Made by a program: the position numbers and the translations under genes
Assembly (NCBI GenBank): GCA_037176885.1
Contig: JAWWNJ010000076.1
Coordinates: forward strand, 496,001-560,000
DNA length: 64,000 nucleotides
Reading direction: 5' to 3'
DNA from: Favolaschia claudopus
Lineage: Eukaryota > Basidiomycota > Agaricomycetes > Agaricales > Mycenaceae
Shown: one piece after another, positions 41,537 through 54,565 of the stretch
How positions within the stretch are numbered: position 1 is the first letter of the stretch
How the letters are laid out: each line of letters begins with the position of its first letter
Notes under the pieces: generated by a model
The model's input: the letters and a program-made list of their open reading frames with translations, nothing else
Databases searched by the model: none
What the model was told of the DNA's origin: nothing

Positions 41537-44500
41537 TGCTGTCGCGTCAGAGTGGTATAATGATGAGCTGTAATTAAGCGCCCAAGCCAGCCAAACACCG
41601 GCAAGCATCGCGTAATGTCACGTCACTGTCACATCTTCTCTTTTGTTCCTGCCACCATGTCGAGGCATGAGACGTACTTATTCTGTCTGAGCCTCTGACT
41701 CTGAGGGCTCCCTGGAAGATGCAGCAAGCCGGAGGCAACAGACTGTACAAAGCTATCTTACCTCAAGCTCGGCAGAAGCCCTACAAAGTGGCTTGAAAGA
41801 CTGGGGTGGGCAAGTCGTGAGCGGCTATGTGAGTGGCAATGGTAAGCTGCTGCGACCTGAACGCCACAACCCTACAAATACCTCTACGGCTCGTACGAAT
41901 ACTCTTTCGGTGACCTCAGCCTCGCCTCATGGTATATTTACTTGAGCGACTGCACGAATAATTCGCAAAGACAAGATCTTTTCAAGACGGTATCCCGGCT
42001 CCAGCTTGAACGCAATGACGAACTCATCCTGAAACCTGTCCCTGCCAATGTGACTTTGAGCTAGTCTTACCTCGTTCGTCCTTCCTTTGGCTATAATTTC
42101 TGAGTTCCGGCTGACTGATGGCACCATATTTAGCGGCATTGTCCTCGTCGTCAACCATCCTAGAGCCAAGATGCTAGCAGCGGCATCTTCAAGCTATCTT
42201 GCATGAGCTGGCGAACCTCCGGTTCTGCGCCATATCTCTTCCACACGCAAGTCCATCCTCAAAAGTTACAATCGGACTCGTGAAGCCTCACTTGCTCGTG
42301 ACCGTCTTTTCTCCGACTAGCTACCTAATGTGCGTCTTGAGGTGAGGTGGGCACGAATCTGCCGCCTCAGCATCCACAGACGATCCGCAACAGACCATTC
42401 CCTTGCGGAATTCAGTCACCGTCTCTTTGGCAGCTTGGGCGATACAATCCAATCCAGGTCTTGAGAATCGACAGACCATGGACAGCGAACACCGACCACC
42501 GACCACTCACAAAACTCCGAATCTCTTTCTGACGGCGGACGACAGGCGACGACTTTGCCTCGAGGCAGTCGTGCATCAATTATCTCCATTCCCATGTCGA
42601 TGCGCCTCGAGGCATCGTCGCCGCGTCGACAACTACATACCCGAAAATCCAGGATATTCGACGAAATTGGATATCGACTGTGGTGCCTCAAGTGCAGACT
42701 CACCGCTGTATCCCAACGTCAAAAGCGCAAACCCGCAAAACTGCGCTGGAGGCTGCCCTCCGTAAAAAGGCGAACACGTGCCACCCGCCCTTCTTCCCGA
42801 TTAGGTATCAACACCATCACTCTCAACCGACACGCCAGACTTCCTCGGTTCCTGATCCTTGGCCGCCGGCGCTTTGATGGCACTATTGCATGCAAGCCTC
42901 GAGGCCGACTTGGCGCAAAATCATCCCCGTAAATTCAATCGAATCCCGAAGGCAACCGTCATCGATGCGAAGGCGGTCATGACCGTCGACGAAGTGGGTG
43001 GATTTTATATTCACAATTCACAACAAGTCTGCAATCCATGATCAATACTTATCTTTTTTCTCACCCGGCGAACGCGTGAATTGAAGCCACTGGAGTCTAC
43101 TCTAGTGTCGCCACAAACCCAAATTTCTCTTGTTCCCTATCCGTCGAGTGTTCGCGTTCTGCAAAACCAGGTGTCTCATGTTGCTGTAATTGGGTTGTCT
43201 TGTTCTTGTTATCGATGCTGGAGCTCTTTTCCCAGCCTCTACTTAACTTATCAAGGGACGATTCACTTGCAACTCACCAAGAACACGGCTTTCATGAAGT
43301 TACCGAAGTCCTGGCGCCAGAGGCTAGCTCTGTTTCATTCATTAATTTCTCAACGCTACACACATTGTCCTCCGGGTCCTCCCGCTTGTTCGCATTCAAT
43401 ATCTCACTCATTCCCGCATAAACCTATTTTTATTCGGCGTCCGCACGAACTTCAAACCTCGCCATTTCGTTCCGCTGGGTTCACACCACGAACACCTGAC
43501 CGTCACAAACTTCTCTTCAACATGGGCGCGGCGCTGATAGACATTCGAACCGTTGAAGATCTCTTCTTTCTGGCGTCCTATGATGCCGCCATCTACACTA
43601 AACGCCACCTATTCACTCCGCCATGTCATGGTCCTGAGACAAGGTTTTTCAACCCCGACGGAAACGTTTATTCTGCCGACTAGTACTGTTCAAAATCAAT
43701 ATCAAACATCGCCGGTACCTCGATATTTCCGTCCCTTCTCTGGCCTGGAATCTTATCTTACATGTTTGCTCACATGGCGAAGCAACTGTGTCTTCGTCCA
43801 TCGACTGGTCTGGGATTTTCATTTTGCGTGGGTCAGACGATTCCTTCTCTGTATGCAACGCAAGACGGCAGTTTGGCCCTCCCAGGCGACGACACTTGCC
43901 TTGTGAACCATTACGGAGAAGGGTCCACCTACCGTCTCTCATAACATTCGACCGCCTGGAAACAGCTGGAAACCCGACTGTCTTCATTGTGGGTGCGGGA
44001 CGAAAATACGGCACAACGATGTGTCGTCGGTCAATAATGAAGTCGACGAAAATATATGCGAGTGCTTCCCGTCCTTGTTCCTCTAGAGGAAAGCGAAAAC
44101 TCTAATTGTTATCTGCTCCATCAACAGATGAACGAATGTCAGTACAAGGTGGTCCCTTGTTCTCAGAAGGGAGTTCAACCACTATCCAACCGGTACATCT
44201 TGTTCATCTCGTCTCTGTCACCTTCCAGGATGATGTATCCAAGGTTTTCTGGCATTTGATCCAAGCGTCTCACAACTGAAATAACAACCCAGGTCTCGTC
44301 AAACCTAATCGTAAAAGTCTAAGCAGAGGACAAGGTGTCGATGGCCACAGCCTCTTTGCAACCGGTGGCATTTTGAGCATGATAATCCTATTTTAGCACG
44401 CCGACCTTTCCGGTGCCCAAATCAATACTCAATTCATTCGAAAGTTATGAGGCTTCGCTGAAGACCGCGCGAAACGGCAAAAAAAAAATGCACTGGACAT

Positions 44501-46733
44501 GGTTTGGTTTCGTTCCACTAGATTCTTACTCACCTATTCGGAGGAGATGAAATCGTGCGCTCTGAATTAAGTCCGGTTTGGAGAGTTTTCCTCAGGCAAC
44601 ATCTGTTCGTCTCTTTCGCATGTGGTTCATTGGCAGCACTGACTTGAACAAAAATCCGGGTCGACGAATCGCAAAAGGCCAGCTTCAAGAATAATGCAAG
44701 GAGCGTTGGATACCGACCTGGATAACGCGCTATTACTCGTCGGAGCCCGTATGTACGAACACCGGTAACTAATTGAAGCAACGGACAACAAACGTTTGCT
44801 GAAGACTTTGATATTCCATGATGAAATTATTGACTCGAAGACTCTCTCTATACCTATATCCCAAGTACCAGTTCCCCTCAAACTTCGCTGATCACTCGAA
44901 ACGACATTTGGCGCCGCCTCGTGCTACCGAGTCCCAATACGGTCTCCCCAGTCCTTCTTTCAAGCGCTCAAATTCCTGAATAGGATACACCGCTACCCAA
45001 ATCCGGAAATTATTCCAGCAGTTCAAACGCAACTCAATCGTTGATCAATGTCGATGAACGCCTCTAGCGCCGCCTCGTGATAGCAAGTCCCAAAACGGTC
45101 TCTTCCTTTGTGCTGAAATTCGAAATCGGAAACACCGCGTCCCATATTTGGGAGTCGTATCAGCAATCAACTCTTGTTCATCATCGCCACATATGCAGTT
45201 TTCGCAGGAATGCAGAGGGCATTTGATACCAAACGTCTTCTGTTGCCTTCCAATGTCTTTATTCATGCGGCGCCCTGTCCCGTCCTTTCAAGTTTCCGTT
45301 TTCACTGGCGGGAGCGTTCTAACCACGCTACTCATCCGGTCTCGAAAAGAGCCGCCCTAACCCGTCTATATTTCAGGCATAGTTGGAGGTAGGACGGCTG
45401 TTCCAGCAAGTACACCCGATAACTCCACCGGTGTATGGTTCAATTAATACGGGCCCGGGACAGAAGCTATATTGAATGCATGGAATTCATGCAAGAGAGT
45501 TCGAGCTCGAGAAGTCTTCATGTTGAGGTGCTCAAGGTATCGATGTTCAACAGTATATGAAGCTATGAAGAGCGCTCATGTGGTCGAACTTCCAACTCGC
45601 ACACGCCAATTGCAAGATTCAGGGACGGTTTGTTATTGAACGATCCAAATTTTCATCTTGGATGCATCCGCACTACGGCCCACAAATCCCTATCGCCGTT
45701 GCGCCCACGAAAACCTCATAATTCTCTAGCCTACTGCCATGGCCCGGGTCGTTTCCCGCCGCCTGGTCATTTGAATTTTGCGAGACACCAGCCTGACGTC
45801 GGCCAACTCGGAAATTTGGTAAACCTGCATTAGCCTGCATTCATCGGAATACTTATCGCGTCATGGCGAAAGTGCCGAATGTCGCTTCTTCTCGTTCCAG
45901 ACTCCTTCCAAGAAAAACAACCTGTCAAATTTTCAGAAAATCAAGATGCATATTCCGACTCATTCGCAACCCATCCCGCAGCTTTCGGCCGTTGAAATCG
46001 TCACAAATTCCGAATGCACTTGCGTCTGGTCTTCCTCTTGCTGAGTTGCTCGAGCGCTGTGCCACAATCCCGCTGAAACCTCCCCATCACCAAAAATCCC
46101 TTGTTCTCACCATCAATTAAAAATTCCCAAATCAATCAACTGAAATCGACGCGGGACCAATTTTCATCGTTAACCGCGGGCCGAACGAGCCCCCCATGGA
46201 ATCTAATCAGAAGTTCTCGACCCTCGTCGGAGGTAGTGCCTTTTCTGTGCGAGTAGCATGCACGCGGTTCAGAATCTTATTTCTCTTCGCTCCGCTTAGA
46301 CTTGTGCGAACGCGGGCGCCGCCGCTGAAGGTGAGGGGGTGAGACAAGTCGGTGAGGAGGTCTATTCATTGGAGTATGGTGGTAGTGTACACAAGATGAG
46401 GATAAGAGGCAGCGCAGACACTTATAGATATAAGTAAGTAGTTGGACGTGTGGGTGGGGAGCAGCGGGATAGCGCCGATATAGTACAGATAAGGATATAG
46501 TAGCGTCTGCCGGCGTGTGTAAGGACGGAGGGGGGACAGGACAGGGAGCGAGGAGCGGGGATCCGGGAGGGGACGATGAGTGGGGCAGTGGTGTTACAAA
46601 AAATAAAAACAGATAATCCGTTCCGTACAACAAGCGAGAGTCCATCCAAGTGGTGGTGGTACATCCAATGTACACCGGCGACAAAAGCGCCGCATTTTAA
46701 GCTGACTGTAAGCTAGCAGCAGGAGGCGCCAGT
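41537..46733. other. 5.2-kb gene-poor stretch
   Basis: No intact gene was supported. Many short frames occur but with no recognisable motif and with frequent stops in all frames. It carries a diverged direct repeat (see 44911-45102) and looks like decayed coding DNA or old repeats. The segment 46270-46680 lies just 3' of the HMG-box gene and may be its untranslated end. Confidence 0.4.
44911..45102 (+). repeat. Diverged tandem duplication
   Basis: The 36-bp unit beginning gcgccgcctcgtg recurs with about five differences at 45067, a period of 156 bp; surrounding sequence is weakly alike. Either a decayed gene duplication or an old repeat. Confidence 0.55.
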
Positions 46734-48317
46734 TTACCACGCGACGATGCCGGCGTCCACCTGTGGCGCCTCCATGTCCATATACCCCGTCAGATACGGC
46801 GCCGAACCATCGTCTATACCCATTCCCATATCGCCGAACGCAGCGAACCCAAGCTGCAAGTCCAGCTCACTGAAGGAGCCGCACATCGACATGGAGGAGA
46901 GGGAAAGGTCGACTGCGAGGGGGTTGATGCATTCGGTGGGCGAGGTGAGGGCCGAGGAGAGGTCGCCACCTATTGAGGACATGGATGAGCACGCGGAGAG
47001 GGGGGAGGGAGCGGACATGGTTCGGGGAGCGGGGTAAGCGGTGAGGGAGTTGGAGAGGTCTTCGAGGGAGCTCCACGACGAGGGGGAGGGAGACGCGGAG
47101 GAGTGGGAGAGCGCTGGGGAGGGCGGGTACGATGAGTCGAAGGACGGGTGGGGGGAGGAGGGGGGGATGTCGAAGGGAGAGAAGCATGCTGGCGATGAGG
47201 TCGAGGAGGGCGGCCACTCGAAGGACGCAGTGAAGTCGCCGATAGGGGTGGACGGAATCGACAGCGAGTCGAAGTCGAATGCGAAGGGCGACATCGTTTC
47301 TCCTTCTGTATCCGTCGGCGTCGAGGGGGAAGAGGGAGGCGGAGAGGCAGCAGCAAGCGAGGCGGGGGAGGTGTCAATCCGGCGACGCTTCCCCTCCTTG
47401 AGAGTCTTGCTCCCCTCGGTCTTCGAGCTCGTCCGGCGTTTCTCGCTCTTACTCGTACACCGTCGCACAACAGGGCTTCCCTCCCGCTCACACTCAACAC
47501 CACCGCCACACTTCGCATCCCCCGCCTCCACGCGCCCCTCAGGCGTCTCAACCACCCCAAACCTCACCTCCACCCCACCCTCCCCGCGCTCCTTACGCTC
47601 CTGGTCGAACTTGGCTATCGCCTCGTTCAACGCAGGACCCTTCAGCCCCAACAGCAGCAACGACGCAATATGCGCCTGGCGAATCCGATCCGCAGGCGCC
47701 ACCTCGCGCTGCTGCCTGCGTCGCGGCTTCGCCACCGCCGTCTGCTGCTGCTGAATCGCACAACTCTCCCCAAAACCACCACCGCCCTCCCCACCCCCGT
47801 CCTCACCATCCGCATCCGACCCCGAGGACGGCGCCACGCGATACCGCGGCCGGAACGCATACCCGGGGAACCGCTCGCGGTGCTTCTCCCGCTCCTCCTT
47901 CGCCTTGCGGTGCCACATCTCCTTCTCGGGCGGGGGGAGCGCGGCCCAGGTGAGCCCCGCGATGGCGGAGAGGGAGGAGTGCGAGGGCTCGACGTCGGCG
48001 GGGACGGCGCCGCCGCGGATGAAGGACGAGCGGAAGAGGATGAAGGCGTTGGGTGGGCGGGGGATGTGTGTTGCTGTCGGGGGCGGGGAATCGGCGGCGT
48101 CGGCACCGGGCGAAGAGGGAGAGGAGGCCGGCGAGGCGGGGGGAGGGGTTGGTTTGCGTTTGTGGGATGCGCGCTTGGGTTTCGAGTCGGTGGGGGGACA
48201 GGGAGGGGCGTCGAAGAAGAAGAACATCGGGCCGGGGGTCGCGGGCTGCTCGATCTTGGGCTCGATGGGAGTCGTCGAGGGGGGCTCTACGGCGAACTTG
48301 GTGGTCATGCTGGACAT
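46734..48317 (-). CDS. HMG-box transcription regulator
   Basis: 527 codons in one frame from MSSMTTKFAVEPPSTT. An HMG box lies near residues 85-155: HIPRPPNAFILFRSSFI, then SSLSAIAGLTWAALPPPEKE, WHRKAKEEREKHRERFPGY. The RPPNAF start and W/K spacing place it with fungal sequence-specific (MATA/ROX1-type) HMG boxes that bind and bend DNA in the nucleus. The rest is low-complexity: glycine, serine and proline-rich with KSEKRRTSSKTEG basic stretches and acid patches near the C-terminus, as in activation regions. The same open frame continues upstream to 48635, but that part contains a probable 5' UTR intron (gtaagc...cacag), so the downstream Met was chosen. Target genes unknown; sexual development or stress roles are only family-level possibilities. 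Confidence 0.8.
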   Translation of the reverse strand: MSSMTTKFAVEPPSTTPIEPKIEQPATPGPMFFFFDAPPCPPTDSKPKRASHKRKPTPPPASPASSPSSPGADAADSPPPTATHIPRPPNAFILFRSSFIRGGAVPADVEPSHSSLSAIAGLTWAALPPPEKEMWHRKAKEEREKHRERFPGYAFRPRYRVAPSSGSDADGEDGGGEGGGGFGESCAIQQQQTAVAKPRRRQQREVAPADRIRQAHIASLLLLGLKGPALNEAIAKFDQERKERGEGGVEVRFGVVETPEGRVEAGDAKCGGGVECEREGSPVVRRCTSKSEKRRTSSKTEGSKTLKEGKRRRIDTSPASLAAASPPPSSPSTPTDTEGETMSPFAFDFDSLSIPSTPIGDFTASFEWPPSSTSSPACFSPFDIPPSSPHPSFDSSYPPSPALSHSSASPSPSSWSSLEDLSNSLTAYPAPRTMSAPSPLSACSSMSSIGGDLSSALTSPTECINPLAVDLSLSSMSMCGSFSELDLQLGFAAFGDMGMGIDDGSAPYLTGYMDMEAPQVDAGIVAW

Positions 48318-51300
48318 GGCGTCCTTCGAATCTTCGAAAGCCCCGGGCGTCAGATTTGTGGCGAATGCGATACCTGGCGCTACCGATGGTTCTGTCCACA
48401 CCAGTTGGTTGCCTGTGGTGATGTGAGCATCGAAAAGCGGTTTGCGGGAAGCAGATGGGAATGGGGAAATGAATAGAGAGAGGGAAAAAAGCTTACCGTC
48501 AGCGCAAGTGCGGCGCGAACCACGGCTACGTTCAACTGGCATCCTTCTACAGTCCGACTTTGGATGAAGGGAGATCGAACTCGATGGGACGCAACGAGAA
48601 AAGATATTGTCAGCGTCGACGGGGTGTCGTTCCACAGCCCGACTCGAGTTGAGATGGCAAAAGTCGGAAGGTAGCGCGGGATGAAGAGGGGGATGTCGCA
48701 GAGTCGGAGGAACGGACCCCCATCCGATGTATCGTGGGCTTTATACAACTTGGCCACAAGTCCTGGACCTTACGAAAGGCGACATCAACACGCGCCTATC
48801 GGGTAGACGAGATCTTGCGCCAAAGTACCGGATTTGTGGAACATTCGAAAAGTAATGATTGGTCTTGCCGAATTGGGAACAAGGCGTGGGTTTCTGGGCG
48901 AGGTCATCCCCAGGTCATCCCCCGCGGTCCTGGAACCCTCCCTTCGTCCCGTGTGGACGCCGCTGAGCTCTGCTCAACACGAGGGGCAGGCTTCGCACCT
49001 TGAAAATACTATTGGGTCGAAGCAGGTTCCGCGGGAGGACTGCAAGAAATAGCGCGTGGAATATACCTCCATGGGACCGAATATTAATGTGTTGATTCCG
49101 CAATATCCGCGATGACGAGCGCGGGTGGATGAATTCTTGCAAATTCTGGGGACGTGGACGGTGTCCGCCGTCAGATAACCTCAAATAACTGTTCATCTGC
49201 CTGTGCTGCTTAAGAGACGACGAACCTACCTCAGACAGCGCCGACGCCGAGCCCCACGGGCCACGGCGACCTTTCCTTGCCCCAAGCTTGCCCCTAGCTG
49301 CCAGCGGTGGGGGAATCTGTCTGATTTTCGCCTTGAAATTACGACGGCCATAGTGGGAAATTTTACTTACCGAGACCGAGATGAAAGCTCATGAAGCACA
49401 ATGTTGGGTATAAGCGACATCATCTATAGCAACCACAGTTCATTTCGCTAAGCATTAGCAGCTTCTCCTAGTTTTTCATCGCTTGCCGATGTTTTTTTTT
49501 CCTGCCGTGGCCGAGACGGCGGCAGACGGAGGATTCGGCGGAATTTCTTGGGGGCATTTCTCTGAATTTGATCTATGTGGATGGGTTATAGAGCGACGCA
49601 GAGTTTTGGGAGGAACGGCGGCAGCAACGACGGCGGGATGAGCTCAACGACGTGGGAGACGATGAGCGGGTGTTTACTCCTGTGTGTCATCGCGATGTTT
49701 GTTGCGAACAAACAAACCCCGCTCTCTTCCTGCTTCCATCATCAATTTCACCACTTCGGGACCCGGGTTATACTGTATTCTGCTCAAAATTCACCATTTC
49801 CCCGGCAAAAAACAGTTCGTTCCCTGGCGAAAATTTCCGGCATTTGAACTGCGCCTAGTGCTGCCTAGTGGCGTCGGGTGCGGTGCTAAATCTTCAATTT
49901 TTGATGTTCTTTGCGACAGTAACGTTCATTTCGGCTACCATTCGTCTCAACTAAGGCACCGCTGGGGCACCCTTGACTTTTCGCTGAATACAACATGAAT
50001 GCTAAGTATTATGACTGAATCTCATAAACTCCTGCATGCCCGCGAAAGCTTGGTCGCGTTTGTCAGACTCGCTGTCCTGACAACGTTCTAAGCGATTGAC
50101 ACGCATTTTGAATCGGTGTGTAGATCGGGAGCAAAGTCTCCTCTACATCTCACTTGTTCCAAGATTCCCAGGGCCGAAGGTTTTGGAAGGTATGTTTCCT
50201 CCAATTTCCGATATCCTCTCTCCGGCAGCCCATGTCCGCGGTTCAATTAATTTTGTGCCAGTTATTATTGTGAACCAACGAAGCAGTCGACAGTGTGTCA
50301 CGCTTAATAGGCTCTCATCGCGTCTCCAGCATCGCCTATAGCATTTTAATTGGTTTGCTTCGGTTCTGCATGCTGCAATTGCATATTGACTTCCCAAGAC
50401 TAACCCACAATCTGTGAGCACACCCATGTCAAACTGACGACCTTCATCCCGATCCTGTCCCTTAGCTTTTCTGCGCCGATGTGCAACTCTCTGTTACTAT
50501 TCGTTGTGCGGTGAAAATTGTCTAGTGCGTTTCTTCGATTTATTCGGTTCGCACACGCCCATAACAGTACATAGAATATAACTCTCTCGAATTGATACTG
50601 GCTCCTCAATTTGTGGACAACCACTCGCCGTCAGATTCAGATCCCCAATACGTGAGTCTCCTCCTGGCCCTTCACCGCCGCCGAGACGACATGAGATTTT
50701 TCAGAACTTCCTCCACGCGCTCCGAAGCCTTGCCAAATATATGTTTCATCTGACTCAATCCCGGGTGCGTCTGCAACATATCATAATATACATGCAAACT
50801 TGGTATAACTTTCTTGAACATGAGCACTTTCAGCGCTTACCACTATATCACCAGTTTCGTCTTCTTCATATCCGAGTTCGACGCTCCCATACACTGTGAC
50901 TCTTGTCTTGTTCTGGTTTTCGATTGAATGAAGAGCAACGCTGGCACATCAATCTTGATTCTTCAGCATAATGACACCGAGGCTCTCCGGTGTTCTAACA
51001 AGCATCCCCTCCTGATTTTTGGCGACTCATTTGCCGGTGACTCGTAGGTGCCAAGGCAAGACGTGCTCAAACTGTCAGGGACGATCCGACGTCCCTGACG
51101 AGATTTCAGCGCCCTCCCGACGTCCCAACACCTCTCGTAAATATCTATTGCTCTTGTATCCCGTTTCATCAGACGCCTCAGACAACGGCGGAATTGGATG
51201 GGTTTTCTTGTTGGTGATTCTAACCAACTCAGGAGTCAGAATTTGCATGTTGTGGTTACAGCGTCCATTGCTCGCCTCATCAGCAACTTTTTTTGGCGAG

Positions 51301-52379
51301 TCACGATTGTCCTTGTATTTCCTGACAATATTTTTCGTTGACTGCCTCCCATAACGATCGCCTACGAAATAGAACAAACCACTCTTTCGGTCTCAGAGTC
51401 ATCTAGTCCACCTTCAACAGCCTCCCGGCTATGCCCATCAAATTCTTGGAGCTACGGTGACACAGGTAGGACAAGGGCAAGGGCTGCGGTTTACAAGGAC
51501 TGTGGGTCCATGTCCTTGTCCTCGCTCTACTTCTAATTTCGAATCTCCAATATAGAATAACGGCGAACTAACCGTCTGATCGTAATGAACATCCTACTCA
51601 CTTACTACTTGTGTGGATCCAAATCGCCGGCATCGTATTTTTACAATAAGTAAGTTATCCGCATTCGACCAGCGAGACGGTGTTGAACTTTCCTTTTTGA
51701 GACTACGAGTCGGATTCCGGGGCTTCTGAGGTGAGATAAGGCGGTAAGGCGGCGCGGAGCCTGCGAACGGTATCTGATAGCGTTGCGTCGTTTACTTAAA
51801 TACATGTACATGCAGCACCATCGACGGTTGGCGTCCTCTTGAATCCAAAAATGTTCACTGACTCGGATTCGTGGATTTGACTTCGACTCGGAGGAGGGAG
51901 AGTCACAAGTCAAGACGAAGCTAGCCCTCGACTCCGCACTCATGCGAGATTCTTGGGGTACGTATATATGAAGTTACTTATTTTCAGCCTCGCTTTCCAA
52001 ACCGCCATCGGCCGACCGAAAACGCCGGCAGGTTCAATTCGGGAACGATGTCCGATAAGTACACCAGTTGAACGAATCCTTCGACTCGTGGTCGAATCCC
52101 CGCTTTTTCGATTTTGCTAGGATGTGGCTTGACCTCGTGGGTGTCGGGACACTTACGGTTATCACTCCAGAACCGCTTATTGTTGTTTAGGCTCTTGCAC
52201 GCAGCATGCATGAGTCGGCCGAAACTTGAAAGACTGCAATGCGGGCAGATATTTGAAATCCTATTGAGTCTTGAAAGTCGACCCGTACCGGAAGGTTCAA
52301 ATCGGCGGGATGGATCATGGCGTGCACGTTTCGAGGTTTGAAAATTTTTATTCGAAATTCACTCTCGATTGTCTAGACT
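48318..52379. other. 4-kb gene-poor stretch
   Basis: Apart from the HMG gene's 5' region (to about 48760), no gene is supported. Frames are short, codon use is non-coding-like, and no inverted terminal repeats were noticed by eye. Probably decayed DNA. Confidence 0.4.
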
Positions 52380-54389
52380 CTAGACCAGCCAGTTGTTAAC
52401 CCTTCCATCCCGGAACGTCACAGGAACATAGAAGAATAAACGATTCCCGTCTTCGAGTGCAAGCCATTCGACTCCATCGTCACAGACCTCCGCATTTGAC
52501 ACACCAAGTGCAAATTTCCACCGCCACTCGCTCCTCCTTTCAACACAACGATATGCGGCTCAATCTGCCCCTTGCTCTTCGCAGCTCTGGCCGACACGTA
52601 CGACAGACCCGGCACCACCCCATTAACAGCAGCAACGATATTGATCTGAACCTTCAACCCTGAATAATCCAATATAGTCGTGAGTTGGCGCTGATCACTC
52701 GGGTCTTGATCGTGGATTTTCTGGCGAAAGGCGACGATCTTTTCTTGCATTTTGTCATAGTCAAGGGAAATCAGAGCTCTGATATACGTCCTCTGACGAT
52801 GGGTCAGAGAAGCAGGGTGGCCTGTGCTCAATTTCAATGTATTGTCCCGAAATGAAGATACTGAGAATCAACCCACGAAAATTAAGCGATTGAATATGTG
52901 CACATTCTTCTCTATGGTTTTCGACCCAGTCCCGACGTTGACAATTCTCTGAACAGTAGTACACGCTTTGGCATTTAGCACAGCGTCGAAATTTGGAGTC
53001 AGGTTGAATTTTTCCACACTAGCAAATAAGTATGAATTGCGATCGATGATAAAAAGTTCGGTGAATGCTGACCTCGCCATTATCGCAAAATCTCTCAGCT
53101 GGTTGCGACGTGACGTCGATAGACTCAAGCAAAACGAGTCTATAATTGAGATTTTGCAGAAACATTTGTATCTCTCCCCGCATCACAGATCGTTCGAATC
53201 GTGTGCTCTTCAAGAGGGCGAGTACGGAATCCGAGCTGGATGATTTGTGGAGTGGTCGGAGAACCGAGCTGTACACTGTCGACGAGGCGAGGCGAGTGAT
53301 GAGGAGAGTCAGCGCCTCTGAATATTTCGGAGTGTCATTCCGCATGCTGCATTTCAGCAGCAACGGCAAGACTCCCGCTTTGGCTGCCTCCTTGACATAC
53401 GGATAGACGGGAGGCGTTTTCAGAAACAAGTACAGCACAAATATGCAGCAGCTTATGAGCGTATCCGAGCCGGGGAATTCAGTGTCCTGGAAGGCTGAGA
53501 GGGCGGCGACGAGTGATTTAACGATACCTTGAGATAATAGCGCTGAGTGGAATGGTCCATAGCCGGGATCGATATTGCCTAAGAGCCCCGCCATGCATTC
53601 CAACGGAAAAGCTGCGAGTCGATCTCCGGTGGAAGCTTTGTTCATAGTTCTGATGACCAAAGAAGCGAAAGCGACTGTTCCGCCAGCCCCGTCGGCATAT
53701 TCTTGCAGTGCATTCAATTTGTCTTGCTCGCTAGGAGGGTATGTGTAGCGGAGAAATTGGCAGATGGTTTTGAACATGATCGTTTCCGGCAACGGGTTAT
53801 CGAATTCAAATTTGTCCGGGAGAAAGAGCGTCCATGCGCGCGCGATGTGACTCCGAAGATGGGGAACCTGCGCCACCACACCAAAGGGGTGCTCCGAATC
53901 CGAGTCATCAAATACCTCGTCGAGGAACGACAGCAGGGCGATGAGCTTCTCGTTTTCGCTCGTGAGGGTATTGAATTTCAATTCGTATCCATCCAATGTC
54001 GTATAGAAAATCTCGAACCACGCCCAGAAGCGAGGCCACAGCGCGGTTGCGACTTCCTTGGGTATTCTGTGTGGAGCATGGAAACCGCGGTCAGTGCCGT
54101 TTCTGCACGCAAAATTGTCTCCTCGGCTTGAGCATCAAAAGAAATGCGCTCTGGTGGGCGAAGACATTCGTAAAACACGGGAAGGAGGTGACCAGGAAAA
54201 TAACTCGTGTTGTTCTTCAATGTCGTCCACAGGAGGATGAGATCTTGGAGGGAGCCGTTGTATGCGGAAATTGCACGCGTCTGTGAATGATAAATATATG
54301 GGGAACAGCGCGGCAGAAGAAGATGTCAGTCTTACGCGCAAGGACAGAGGAAGTCTTTGGAGGTTGTCATATTCAAGCGCAGGATGCAT
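52380..54389 (-). CDS. MYND-type zinc-finger protein, possibly frameshifted
   Basis: Paralogue of the gene at 937-3135. Exon 1 starts MHPALEYDNLQRLPLSLR (54389), then an intron leads to TRAISAYNGSLQDLILL. The long helical exon includes VATALWPRFWAWFEIF and DPGYGPFHSALLSQGIV. The MYND finger is complete: CGKIQPDSKFRRCAKCQ, YYCSENCQRRDW, HREEC. The tail includes HRQRTYIRALISLDYDKM and, in another frame, GVEWLALEDGNRLFFYVP, which looks like the true end, with stop at 52380. Two frame changes, near 54066 and near 52505, are not explained by good GT-AG introns; a GC donor could explain the first at the cost of 14 residues. Either a decaying copy or sequence errors. Confidence 0.6.
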
Positions 54390-54565
54390 GACGGTATTAG
54401 GAGAGTTGCAAAACAGGGGCAAATCTATCTGTCTGACCTGATGACGAGATTCACTCGGTGCAGTCTGAGTGAAACAAAATTGTTTAAGTCTTTCAGATGA
54501 CATGATCCTATTACAGGGAAAAATTCAACGGAAAAAGCAAGGCGTGTACGCCATCTCGCCGTTTC

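Noticed and set aside
43081..43683. 200-codon open frame
   Set aside because: Low-complexity, no motif, and stops are frequent around it; treated as decayed or chance.
47041..48476. Long open frames opposite the HMG-box gene
   Set aside because: They are antisense shadows caused by GC-rich third positions of the real gene.
52080..52110. gtggtcgaatccccgc resembling a tRNA T-arm
   Set aside because: No cloverleaf can be drawn around it.
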